Shown here piece after piece: positions 51,000 through 59,399 of a stretch of DNA of 64,000 nt. The stretch lies in the NCBI RefSeq assembly GCF_013402795.1, contig NZ_CP058595.1, positions 2,141,848 through 2,205,847 of the forward strand, written 5' to 3'. The notes beneath the pieces were generated by a model, which saw only the letters and a program-made list of their open reading frames with translations, was not told the origin of the DNA and did no database searches. Numbering within the stretch: the first letter of the stretch is position 1; each line of letters opens with the position of its first letter. Source of the stretch: Costertonia aggregata. Lineage in GTDB: Bacteria > Bacteroidota > Bacteroidia > Flavobacteriales > Flavobacteriaceae. The position numbers were made by a program, and so were the translations under genes.

Positions 51000-52337
51000 A
51001 TGGGTAAAATACTTATAAAAAATGCAACGATAGTCAACGAGAACAGTCAATTTGAAAGTGATGTTTTGATGCATGGCGACCATATCGTGAAGATAGCCAA
51101 GGATATCAGCGATGCCCATGCAAAAATAATAGATGCATCGGGTAAATATCTACTGCCCGGTGTTATTGACGATCAAGTGCATTTTAGGGAACCGGGCCTC
51201 ACCCATAAAGGGAATATCGCTTCGGAAAGTAGGGCCGCCATTGCAGGCGGTATCACTACCTATATGGAACAACCCAATACCTACCCTCAGACCACGACCC
51301 TAAAAAAATTGGAAGAAAAGTTCAATAGGGGCAAACAATCTTCTTTTGCCAATTACTCTTTTCTTTTTGGTGGCACCAACGATAATCTTGAGGAGATTAA
51401 AAAATTGGATAAAAATGCCTGTTCCGGTGTCAAGTTGTTCTTAGGTTCCTCAACCGGAAATATGTTGGTAGACGACGAAGAGGTCATCGAGAAGATCTTC
51501 AGTAATACCGAAATGGTGATTTCCGCTCATTGCGAGGATGAAACAACCATAAGGGAGAACCTGGCCCAATACAAAAGTGAATATGGTGATGATATCCCCA
51601 TTGAATATCATCATTTGATACGTAGTGAAGAAGCATGTTACCTATCCTCTTCCAAAGCCATAGCCTTGGCAAAAAAAACAGGGGCGCGGTTACATGTATT
51701 CCATTTATCAACGGGTAAGGAAATGGACTTGTTCCAAAACGATATACCGCTGGCACAGAAAAAAATCACGGCCGAAGTTTGTATTCATCATTTATGGTTT
51801 TCAGATGCTGATTATGATACAAAGGGTACTTTGATAAAATGGAATCCTGCCGTTAAAACCGCTCAGGATAGGGATACTTTATGGGAAGCCCTTTTAGATG
51901 ACCGTATTGATGTAGTTGCCACGGATCATGCACCCCATTTGTTGGAAGAAAAAGACAATGTATATACTAAGGCACCTTCTGGAGGTCCTTTGGTACAACA
52001 TGCTCTGCCCGCTATGTTGGAGAATTATCATAACGGCAAGATTACTTTGGAGAAAATAGTGGAAAAAATGTGCCACAATCCTGCACTTCTTTTTGATATA
52101 GACAAAAGGGGGTATGTACGTGAAGGCTATTTTGCAGACTTGGTACTTGTTGATATGAATAACGCATGGGAGGTAAACAAAAGTAACATTCTATACAAAT
52201 GTGGTTGGTCCCCCTTTGAGGGACAGCGGTTTAAATCACGAGTTACCCATACTTTTGTAAATGGCCATTTGGCCTATGAGAACGGTGTGGTCTCCGACCA
52301 GAAAAACGCCAAACGCTTAACCTTTAATAGAGATTAA
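51000..52337 (+). CDS. pyrC: Dihydroorotase
   Basis: A 445-residue amidohydrolase of the class I dihydroorotase type. The metal site includes the carboxylated Lys in SGVKLFLGSSTG, His in SAHCEDE and LHVFHLSTGKE, and Asp in VATDHAPH. The first motif reads DDQVHFREPG, so the first His of the usual HxH pair is Gln; this variant appears usual in Bacteroidota. It catalyses the third step of pyrimidine synthesis. Cotranscribed with the GT2 gene before it and DUF4296 gene after it. Confidence 0.92.
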   Translation: MGKILIKNATIVNENSQFESDVLMHGDHIVKIAKDISDAHAKIIDASGKYLLPGVIDDQVHFREPGLTHKGNIASESRAAIAGGITTYMEQPNTYPQTTTLKKLEEKFNRGKQSSFANYSFLFGGTNDNLEEIKKLDKNACSGVKLFLGSSTGNMLVDDEEVIEKIFSNTEMVISAHCEDETTIRENLAQYKSEYGDDIPIEYHHLIRSEEACYLSSSKAIALAKKTGARLHVFHLSTGKEMDLFQNDIPLAQKKITAEVCIHHLWFSDADYDTKGTLIKWNPAVKTAQDRDTLWEALLDDRIDVVATDHAPHLLEEKDNVYTKAPSGGPLVQHALPAMLENYHNGKITLEKIVEKMCHNPALLFDIDKRGYVREGYFADLVLVDMNNAWEVNKSNILYKCGWSPFEGQRFKSRVTHTFVNGHLAYENGVVSDQKNAKRLTFNRD

Positions 52338-52759
52338 TGAAAACGTATTGTCTCATTTGTATTGCTGCGGTATTCGTAGCTTCATGTGCAGAGGAAATGG
52401 TAAAAAAACCGGAAGACCTTATTCCTGAAGAAAAAATGACTGAAATTCTTTATGATTTGGCGATTATAAATTCCGCAAAAAATACAAGCGCAGAAATATT
52501 AAGGGAAAATAATATCGAGACCATGTTCTTTATTTTTGAAAAATATAAGATAGATAGCGCCCAATTCGTGAGGAGTGATGTGTACTATTCCTCATTGCCC
52601 TTGCAGTACGAGGCTATTTATAAGGGTGTGGAAAAAAAATTGGAGGAAAAGAAAAAAGAAATAGACGCATTGATGAAAATACAAATGGATAGCACATCCA
52701 AAAAAACCGATAAAAAGGCATCTTCCCTTAAAAATACAATCAAAGAAGATGAAGATTAA
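52337..52759 (+). CDS. DUF4296 lipoprotein
   Basis: A 140-residue lipoprotein: signal MKTYCLICIAAVFVASC with the lipidated Cys at residue 17, then the DUF4296 domain (PEDLIPEEKMTEILYDLAIINSAKN, IFEKYKIDSAQFVRSDVYYSSLP) and a Lys-rich coiled-coil tail. Function unknown. Its start overlaps the pyrC stop, and its end overlaps the convergent epimerase gene by four bases. Confidence 0.88.
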   Translation: MKTYCLICIAAVFVASCAEEMVKKPEDLIPEEKMTEILYDLAIINSAKNTSAEILRENNIETMFFIFEKYKIDSAQFVRSDVYYSSLPLQYEAIYKGVEKKLEEKKKEIDALMKIQMDSTSKKTDKKASSLKNTIKEDED

Positions 52760-53763
52760 CCATTTTCTTCCATAAACTTTTTGCTACAGAACTGTAGGGC
52801 ATCTCCCAACGGTTCAAACGTATAATCCATCATTTTTTCAATTTTCGTAGTCTCAAAAATGGATTGTTGCCTTAAGGAGCGTACATTGTTTTTGGTCAAT
52901 TTTCTATCGGAACCTGTAAGTAGGTTTTTTAACCAATCCAACCGCCATAAAATCTCCAATTGCCATATTTTCAGTTCTTTCGTAGGGGGCTTTAAATTCA
53001 TGGTCTTGGCGATGTCGGCAAGTATTTTTTTAAAGGTCAGATTTTCCCCTACGGCTATGAAACGTTCGTTTTGAATGTCCGAATCCATTAAGCGAACCAT
53101 TATTTTGACAACATCGTTCACGGTGACAAAACCGGTCCCACCCGGCGGATAGTATGCCCTGTTTTTCGCTACCGTCGTAAAAAGGATACCGCTGCCACTG
53201 TTCCAAAATCCTGGCCCAAGGATCACACCGGGGTTTACAATAATCGCGGGAACGTTTTCCATAGTACCACGCCAAACCTCCATTTCAGCATCATATTTGG
53301 TAAGGGCATAAGCGTTCGCGTTCTGCGGGTTCCATTCAGTTTCCTCATCAACATGCATTGTTTCTGGGTGTTTCCCCAGTGTGGCGATAGAACTAACGTA
53401 ACCTATTTTTTTGATGTTGTTGGCAATACAAAGGTTAACGATGTTGGCGGTGCCCTCTGTATTGATTTTGGACAACAAGCCATAATTATTGGGGTCAAAA
53501 GATATCAATGCGGCGCAGTGGTACACATGGGTAACGTTCCTAAAGGCATTCTCTAATTCGGGAATGTTGTTGAGGTCGGCCGTAACCCATTCAATTTTTT
53601 GAAAAAGCTCGGGAGCATCTTCAACATAGTAGGAGAAAACTTTCTCAACATTTTTCAGATTACTGGTAGCTCTACGTATGGCCCGTATACATGTATTTTT
53701 TTGTACAAGTTCCAATAACAAATGTGCGCCTACCAAACCCGTACCACCAGTAACTAAAACCAT
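52756..53763 (-). CDS. NAD-dependent epimerase/dehydratase (extended SDR)
   Basis: A 335-residue extended short-chain dehydrogenase: NAD loop GGTGLVGAHLLLEL, catalytic Y-x-x-x-K in NAYALTKYDAEM, and VIVNPGVILGPG. Similar proteins act on nucleotide sugars, dihydroflavonol-like or steroid-like substrates; specificity is not visible. It is convergent with the DUF4296 gene and divergent from tyrS. Confidence 0.85.
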   Translation of the reverse strand: MVLVTGGTGLVGAHLLLELVQKNTCIRAIRRATSNLKNVEKVFSYYVEDAPELFQKIEWVTADLNNIPELENAFRNVTHVYHCAALISFDPNNYGLLSKINTEGTANIVNLCIANNIKKIGYVSSIATLGKHPETMHVDEETEWNPQNANAYALTKYDAEMEVWRGTMENVPAIIVNPGVILGPGFWNSGSGILFTTVAKNRAYYPPGGTGFVTVNDVVKIMVRLMDSDIQNERFIAVGENLTFKKILADIAKTMNLKPPTKELKIWQLEILWRLDWLKNLLTGSDRKLTKNNVRSLRQQSIFETTKIEKMMDYTFEPLGDALQFCSKKFMEENG

Positions 53764-53830
53764 GGTTCAAATTTAGGGATTTTATGATGTATTATTCACC
53801 TCCTTGGAAAGTGTAGCTTAACATTTATTT

Positions 53831-53838
53831 TATATTTG
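53831..53838 (+). promoter_or_regulatory. Candidate -7 element of the tyrS promoter
   Basis: TATATTTG fits TAnnTTTG and lies 25 bases upstream of the tyrS start. A TTG at 53804-53806 is a little further upstream than the usual -33 position. Confidence 0.45.
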
Positions 53839-53863
53839 CACATTATTTAAAATTGATACTAGT

Positions 53864-55159
53864 ATGGCCTCAAATTTTGTGGAAGAATTAAAATGGAGAG
53901 GGATGTTGCATGATGCAATGCCCGGTACCGAAGCACATTTAATGACGGGAATGCAGTCCGCTTATGTTGGTATAGACCCAACAGCGGATTCCTTGCATAT
54001 TGGGCATTTGGTGGCCGTGATGATGTTGCGCCATTTGCAATTGGCGGGCCATAAACCCTATGCTTTGATAGGCGGTGCGACGGGCATGATCGGCGATCCA
54101 TCAGGTAAATCTGCCGAACGTAATCTTTTGGACGAAAAGACCTTGCGCCACAATCAAGAAGCTTTAAAGGCACAATTGTCACGCTTTTTGGATTTTAAAA
54201 GTGATGCGCCCAATACCGCTGTTTTGGTCAATAACTATGATTGGATGAAAGCGTTCTCCTTTCTCAGTTTTATTAGGGATGTGGGTAAGCATATCACGGT
54301 AAATTATATGATGGCCAAAGATTCGGTCAAAAAAAGACTTTCTACCGAGGCCAAAGAAGGGATGTCTTTTACCGAATTTACCTATCAATTGGTACAGGGC
54401 TACGATTTTTTATATCTCTACCAAAACCATAACTGTACCCTGCAAATGGGCGGTAGCGACCAATGGGGCAATATTACTACGGGAACCGAGCTTATACGGA
54501 GAATAGGGGGTGGAAAAGGTTTTGCACTTACTTCGCCATTGATCACAAAAGCGGATGGTACGAAATTCGGAAAGACCGAAAGTGGTAATGTTTGGCTAGA
54601 TGCGGACCGCACCTCACCCTATAAATTTTACCAATATTGGTTAAATACCTCTGATGAGGATGCCGAGAAATATATCAAGATATTTACCTTTTTGTCCAAG
54701 ACCGAAATAGAGCATTTGGTGGTCGCGCATGCCAAAGCCCCACACATGAGACAACTCCAAAAACGTTTGGCCGAAGAGATAACCGTTATGGTGCACTCGA
54801 AACAGGACTTGGATAATGCCATAAAAGCGAGCGATATCCTTTTCGGAAAATCTACCTCCGCAGATTTAAAAAAACTAGACGAAAAAACGTTTTTGGACGT
54901 TTTTGATGGTGTGCCCCAGGCTGAACTAGAAAAATCCGAATTGGAAAATGGTTTGGATATGATTGCCGCTTTAGCGGCAAAGACAAATTTTTTGGGTTCA
55001 AATGGTGAGGCCAGAAGAGAGTTAAAACAGAACTCCATATCGGTAAACAAAGAGAAGGTGAAAGAAGATCATCTCATTACCGTGACCGACCTTATCAACA
55101 ATAAATACGTGCTACTACAGCGTGGGAAAAAAAATTATTTTGTGTTGGTTGTGAAATGA
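53864..55159 (+). CDS. tyrS: Tyrosyl-tRNA synthetase
   Basis: A 431-residue class Ic synthetase of the bacterial TyrRS type: [17 protein letters not shown] with the HIGH motif, [14 protein letters not shown] for tyrosine binding, [13 protein letters not shown] as the KMSKS equivalent, and a C-terminal S4-like RNA-binding domain ([16 protein letters not shown]). Standard length. Single gene with a likely promoter immediately upstream. Confidence 0.98.
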   Translation: MASNFVEELKWRGMLHDAMPGTEAHLMTGMQSAYVGIDPTADSLHIGHLVAVMMLRHLQLAGHKPYALIGGATGMIGDPSGKSAERNLLDEKTLRHNQEALKAQLSRFLDFKSDAPNTAVLVNNYDWMKAFSFLSFIRDVGKHITVNYMMAKDSVKKRLSTEAKEGMSFTEFTYQLVQGYDFLYLYQNHNCTLQMGGSDQWGNITTGTELIRRIGGGKGFALTSPLITKADGTKFGKTESGNVWLDADRTSPYKFYQYWLNTSDEDAEKYIKIFTFLSKTEIEHLVVAHAKAPHMRQLQKRLAEEITVMVHSKQDLDNAIKASDILFGKSTSADLKKLDEKTFLDVFDGVPQAELEKSELENGLDMIAALAAKTNFLGSNGEARRELKQNSISVNKEKVKEDHLITVTDLINNKYVLLQRGKKNYFVLVVK

Positions 55160-55220
55160 TGAAAGCAACCATTCAAAATGTTACCCATCCTATACGTATG
55201 TAACATAAATATTTGTTGAT

Positions 55221-55610
55221 ATGTTTAAGAAATTGATTTTTTTGGTATTTACGGTTTTTGTTGTGTCATGTTCCAAAAATAACGATACCCCCGATGATAT
55301 TAGCTTGGAAGGGGATTGGGTGCTAACGAACGTAATTTGTTTTTGCGGATTTGGACAGGATTATGATTTTAGCGGTAATACCATAAGTTTTGATACCAGA
55401 GCAAACAAAATAACGGTTCAAAATACGGGTGAGTTTGATTTTTTGGCAGAACCGGGCACATATGCATATTCCGGGAGTGGAAATCAGATTACTTTAAATG
55501 ATCGTTCTTACGTGTTTGAAATCGAAGAAGAAACCACTTTACGGTTAATATTCGCGGATGAACCGCTTATAGCCGATGATGAGGTTACTTTTACCTACAG
55601 AAAAAATTAA
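55221..55610 (+). CDS. Lipocalin-like lipoprotein
   Basis: A 129-residue lipoprotein: signal MFKKLIFLVFTVFVVSC with Cys 17. A small beta-barrel-like domain follows with the lipocalin-like opening LEGDWVLTNVICFCGFGQDYDF and repeated short strands. It is likely anchored in the envelope with unknown ligand. Two Cys in CFCG are unusual. It precedes another small exported protein by ten bases. Confidence 0.65.
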   Translation: MFKKLIFLVFTVFVVSCSKNNDTPDDISLEGDWVLTNVICFCGFGQDYDFSGNTISFDTRANKITVQNTGEFDFLAEPGTYAYSGSGNQITLNDRSYVFEIEEETTLRLIFADEPLIADDEVTFTYRKN

Positions 55611-55620
55611 ATTAAAGTCT

Positions 55621-56109
55621 ATGTTCAAAATATTGAAAATAAGTGCCTTGTTTTTGATTTTTGGTTTTGCCGATCAATACGCCAACACTGACCAACAATT
55701 ACCTCAGCAACAAAAATTGAATGGTATTTATGAATACGTATACCCATACAATAGTAGTGATACGTTAGAAAACCATTACTTGCAATTTGAAAAAGGAAAG
55801 ATTTTTTATTATGGTACCAGTGATGACTTTGATATGGCCCGCGAAGGCTATGAAGTTGGCTTTTTTTCAGTAGAGATACCCTTTGTGGATTATTATCAAA
55901 ACACAATAAACTTCTCTGTGGGGGTTTCAGAGTCGGATATGTATAAAAAACCGATTACGCCATCAAAAAATGAGGGTAACAATACCCTTTGGGGAATGAG
56001 CCTTACCCACAACAGCATCAATTATCAAGGGGAAATCAAGGATAATGGCAACACTATCGTTATTTCATCAGAAGGTATTGATGATAGGACATTCGTTAAG
56101 ATAAAGTAG
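55621..56109 (+). CDS. Exported protein of unknown function
   Basis: A 162-residue protein from the ATG at 55621 with an N-terminal hydrophobic signal (MFKILKISALFLIFGFADQYA) and a beta-rich mature part (LNGIYEYVYPYNSSD, HYLQFEKGKIFYYGTSD, INYQGEIKDNGNTIVIS). The pattern resembles META/lipocalin-like small domains, but no family can be named. It follows the lipoprotein gene by ten bases and may share its transcript. Confidence 0.6.
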   Translation: MFKILKISALFLIFGFADQYANTDQQLPQQQKLNGIYEYVYPYNSSDTLENHYLQFEKGKIFYYGTSDDFDMAREGYEVGFFSVEIPFVDYYQNTINFSVGVSESDMYKKPITPSKNEGNNTLWGMSLTHNSINYQGEIKDNGNTIVISSEGIDDRTFVKIK

Positions 56110-56118
56110 TGGTAAGGC

Positions 56119-57108
56119 CTATAATACCATTAGATTACAACCTCTAATATCCGAATTGTCAAAACGGCCCATAACTTTAAAACTTTCATCTTCGTAAGTT
56201 TTGCCCAGATCTTGGGTAGCGATAAAGGAACAAGAATTTACATTGGCTAGATCAATAATGTTCAATCCGCCGGTCTTTCCATAACCTTGGTCGGTCAGAG
56301 GGTCCTCTGTATCCCGAATTATAATTTTCATCCAAGGTGGTGTATAAAAAATACCATTACCTTTAGAATAGGCCTGTGATAAAAGTTCCGTCATGCCGTA
56401 TTCCGAATGAATCTTGTTCACGCCGAACCCTTTGCACAAAACCGAGTGTAGCTCTTCACTTATCATTTCCTTTCTTCTTCCTTTCATACCGCCTGTTTCC
56501 ATAACTATGGTATGCTTTAATTTCATTGGGTAGATTTCCGCCAAGTCCAAAAGGGCAAAAGAAACACCTATCAATATGGTTTTTGTGCCCGATGCATCCA
56601 ATGCCTTCAACTTTATATGTAGACTTTTTAAATCATTCAGATAAAAACCGCTGTCGGGATGATGGCTTTTTTTGATCAAGTCATTTACCATATAGATCAA
56701 AGAGGATCCTTTACGTTCCAAATAGGAGGGCAAAAGCGCAAGAATACAGAAATCGGATATGTTGCCATAAAAGGTGTGAAATGCTTTTAGATAACTTTCT
56801 TGATAGATGGTGACATCACTTACACAATGTTTGCTCGTAAGGCTTCCTGTGGTTCCGCTACTTGAAAAAATAGCGTCAGGTTCTGTTGCTCCGCAAACCA
56901 CGTTGTGCGATTTAAAAAATTGGATGGGCAGAAAAGGAATATCGTCAACACTTTTTACATGGGGTTCATCCTTTCCCAAATACGTACAAAAGTTTTGATA
57001 TACAATATTGTTTTTGAACTGATGGGCGAATACCTTTAAAGCTACCGATTCAAGTTCGGTAGAGGTATCTATCCTAAAAATAGCGGATGTTAATTCCTGT
57101 AGTCCCAC
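56119..57108 (-). CDS. LuxE/PaaK-like acyl-protein synthetase
   Basis: A 329-residue adenylate-forming enzyme of the LuxE acyl-protein synthetase group. It contains PFLPIQFFKSHNV, the AMP-binding loop SSSGTTGSLTSKH, METGGMKGRRKEM and HSEYGMTELLSQAYSKG. It activates a carboxylate as acyl-AMP and transfers it to a thiol or protein. The substrate is unknown; Bacteroidota homologues are often linked to surface or pigment genes. No operon partner is evident. Confidence 0.88.
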   Translation of the reverse strand: MGLQELTSAIFRIDTSTELESVALKVFAHQFKNNIVYQNFCTYLGKDEPHVKSVDDIPFLPIQFFKSHNVVCGATEPDAIFSSSGTTGSLTSKHCVSDVTIYQESYLKAFHTFYGNISDFCILALLPSYLERKGSSLIYMVNDLIKKSHHPDSGFYLNDLKSLHIKLKALDASGTKTILIGVSFALLDLAEIYPMKLKHTIVMETGGMKGRRKEMISEELHSVLCKGFGVNKIHSEYGMTELLSQAYSKGNGIFYTPPWMKIIIRDTEDPLTDQGYGKTGGLNIIDLANVNSCSFIATQDLGKTYEDESFKVMGRFDNSDIRGCNLMVL

Positions 57109-57188
57109 AGCACAAATATAGCATAGCCAAAGGGAGTGAAATAATTAACGACCCTAAAAAGCCACTTGTGTTTTATCTGTTACGGGTA

Positions 57189-57521
57189 TTACTTAACGAT
57201 CAACTTTCTGGTAAGCGTCTTTTTATTTTCCGTTACTTGTAAGACATACACTCCAGGCACCAACTTTGAGATGTTCAAAGTACTTGTCGCAATTCTATCC
57301 TTTAAGACCACTTCCCCAAAAACATCATATACAACAATGTCTTTGGTGTTGTTCAGTTTTGTGGAAACATGTACGATATCTCCGTAGGCGGGATTTGGAT
57401 AGATCTTAAAGTCTGCGCCAGTTTCTATTTCAGTTTTTGGATAGTCCACGAAGGCCAATTCATCTTGGGCAGATACATGAAAAGTAAGCGCTAAAAATAG
57501 CATTGAGTAAAATAGTTTCAT
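57189..57521 (-). CDS. Minimal T9SS C-terminal-domain protein (1)
   Basis: A 110-residue protein consisting of a signal peptide (MKLFYSMLFLALTFHVSA), about 20 residues, and a type A T9SS sorting domain (FKIYPNPAYGDIVHVS, VVYDVFGEVVLKD, LNISKLVPGVYVLQV, KTLTRKLIVK). No cargo domain is present. It should be exported by Sec and then by the type IX system. A homologue of the same design lies upstream on the same strand. Confidence 0.88.
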   Translation of the reverse strand: MKLFYSMLFLALTFHVSAQDELAFVDYPKTEIETGADFKIYPNPAYGDIVHVSTKLNNTKDIVVYDVFGEVVLKDRIATSTLNISKLVPGVYVLQVTENKKTLTRKLIVK

Positions 57522-57722
57522 ATGGTCAAGTTTATTGATTTGGGATCAACACCTCAAATATAGGGAAACACCTACAACAAGGGCATTAAATGTTGTGAAA
57601 CTCGATAAACCGTAGGTAAAAAAACGTATTGTGTACGTTTATCGATATTTTTTTGTTTTTATCGACGTGTTTGAAAATCAATAAATTGAAGAAAAATAAA
57701 AAAGCAGAAGTGGGTAATTTTA

Positions 57723-58031
57723 TTACTTTATAATCAATTTACGGGTAGCTACCTTATCTTTTTCAAAAACGCGTAGCATATATACACCTGCACTCAAATC
57801 ATAAAGGCTCAGTTCCTTTCCAAGAATTGTGGTCTCTACTATTTGGGTGCCGAAAACATCAAAGACCAATATTTTTTTAGGGGCATTTTCTTTTGTAGTA
57901 ATGTATACTTTGCCGTTGGTAACAGGGTTAGGGTATAGCTCAAAACCTTCGATATCTCCATTGGATTTATTGTCCTGGCCAAAGGATAGCGAAGTTAAAA
58001 GCAAGAAAAAAACAAAGTATAGTTTCTTCAT
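57723..58031 (-). CDS. Minimal T9SS C-terminal-domain protein (2)
   Basis: A 102-residue protein like its neighbour: signal peptide (MKKLYFVFFLLLTSLSFG), a short polar linker, then the T9SS type A sorting domain (FELYPNPVTNGKVYITT, LVFDVFGTQIVETTI, LSLYDLSAGVYMLRV, KVATRKLIIK). It has no cargo domain. The two appear to be a duplicated pair 200 bases apart, each with its own leader region. Confidence 0.88.
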   Translation of the reverse strand: MKKLYFVFFLLLTSLSFGQDNKSNGDIEGFELYPNPVTNGKVYITTKENAPKKILVFDVFGTQIVETTILGKELSLYDLSAGVYMLRVFEKDKVATRKLIIK

Positions 58032-58120
58032 ACACTAATTATATACGTAAAGATATGAATTCTTGGTTGTTCGTGACACGTACTTTATATACAATACCAA
58101 AAATTTAGCCAAAACGTAAA

Positions 58121-58144
58121 AAAACCCACTAAAAAGTGGGTTTT
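58121..58144 (-). terminator. Intrinsic terminator of the beta-helix lipoprotein gene
   Basis: A ten-base-pair stem AAAACCCACT/AGTGGGTTTT with loop AAAA. On the minus strand it is followed by a T-run (plus-strand A-run at 58118-58120 and upstream), 24 bases past the stop codon. Confidence 0.85.
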
Positions 58145-58167
58145 CTATATTTTTACGAGGAAGATGT

Positions 58168-59367
58168 TTAGTTAATCCCTACAGTCCAACCAGCTCCCCA
58201 GCTTGTAATGTTGGTCCCGGTGCCGTTACCGTCTCCAGTTACCAAGTCGGCTTCAGTGGAAACACCGCCGTCGATGGCTGTTTTCGTTGTTACGTTTGTA
58301 AATGTAACATCGGTAAACGTTAAAGTGTCATCGGCAATATTTTGGGATGTAGGCGTTGATTCTTCATCGTCATCAACTGATATACCTGTGTCTTTCCCAA
58401 TGATCAACACATTTGAAAAAGTACCCTGTGTGCCAGCTCTTAGAAGAAAACCTCTTGTGCTGTCATTTGAACTTTCACTTTCAATAGTAACATTGGTTAC
58501 TGTTGGGTTTGAAAAAGTACCCGTTGCATTGGTAAAATCGGTATTGAACCCGTCGCATTCAAAAGCCTCATCACCTATCCCGCTTCCTTGTAGTACATAA
58601 GCATTTGAGATGGTTCCGCTATAACCTTCGGTCCAGTCGATTGAATCGTCTTCTGCGTTTACAACAGCTACAAAACTTGCGTTCACGGTTCCTCCAAAAA
58701 ATTCAACACCGTCATCCGCACCAACAAATGCCTGAATGTACTCGATCGTTGTTCCGCTGCCAACGCCATAAAAAGAAAACCCATTGTTTTCAGATTGACC
58801 ATCTGCTGCACCACCTGAATATTGAACCCTAACGTAACGAAGCACACCTGAATTATCATCGGCAATATTGCCACCGTACGGTAAATTTCCGATTTCTGAG
58901 GTTGAGGTCGAGGTACCGGTAACAGAGTTCAACGGAGCTCTACCCAAAAGAATTATACCTCCCCAATCCCCCGCTGCTGGAGCACTTGAGTTGGATGTGA
59001 AAACTATAGGGTTTGAAGGAGTCCCATTGGCCAAGATTTGAGCACCTTGTTCAATTGCCAAATAAACGTTTGGCCCTGCTTCTGCCTTGATTACGGTTCC
59101 TGGTTCTATGGTCAATGTTGTACCCGAAGATACAATCGTTGCACCGGTCAATAAATACTCTGTATCTGCCTCTAGGGTCAAGTTTTCTGTAATAGAACCT
59201 GAAGCCGGGGTTAGTATAACAGTTTCATTTCCTCCGTTGTTGCCTGTGGTATTGTTCGTAGTTGTAACGCTATTATCATTAATAATAATATCTGCGGTAT
59301 CATCGCTTTCACAGGCTATAAATGCCGAAGCTACTATGCCTAAAACTAATAATTTGCTTTTCATCAT
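58168..59367 (-). CDS. Beta-helix lipoprotein linked to a TonB receptor
   Basis: A 399-residue lipoprotein: signal ending FIACESDD, a Thr/Asn/Gly-rich low-complexity linker, then a right-handed parallel beta-helix with repeats such as TIVSSGTTLTIEPGTVI, GDWGGIILLGRAP and GVEFFGGTVNASFVAV. Asp-rich turns (GADDGVEF, AEDDSIDW) could bind cations. It is encoded 32 bases downstream of the TonB receptor gene and is likely its surface-exposed partner. It lacks a T9SS domain. Confidence 0.8.
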   Translation of the reverse strand: MMKSKLLVLGIVASAFIACESDDTADIIINDNSVTTTNNTTGNNGGNETVILTPASGSITENLTLEADTEYLLTGATIVSSGTTLTIEPGTVIKAEAGPNVYLAIEQGAQILANGTPSNPIVFTSNSSAPAAGDWGGIILLGRAPLNSVTGTSTSTSEIGNLPYGGNIADDNSGVLRYVRVQYSGGAADGQSENNGFSFYGVGSGTTIEYIQAFVGADDGVEFFGGTVNASFVAVVNAEDDSIDWTEGYSGTISNAYVLQGSGIGDEAFECDGFNTDFTNATGTFSNPTVTNVTIESESSNDSTRGFLLRAGTQGTFSNVLIIGKDTGISVDDDEESTPTSQNIADDTLTFTDVTFTNVTTKTAIDGGVSTEADLVTGDGNGTGTNITSWGAGWTVGIN

Positions 59368-59399
59368 TTTTGAGTTTAATTGTAATTAAGATTATGTAT

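Noticed and set aside
57522-57722. Gene between the two T9SS-domain proteins
   Set aside because: No open frame with coding character; only AT-rich leader sequence with short TTTATCGA-like repeats.
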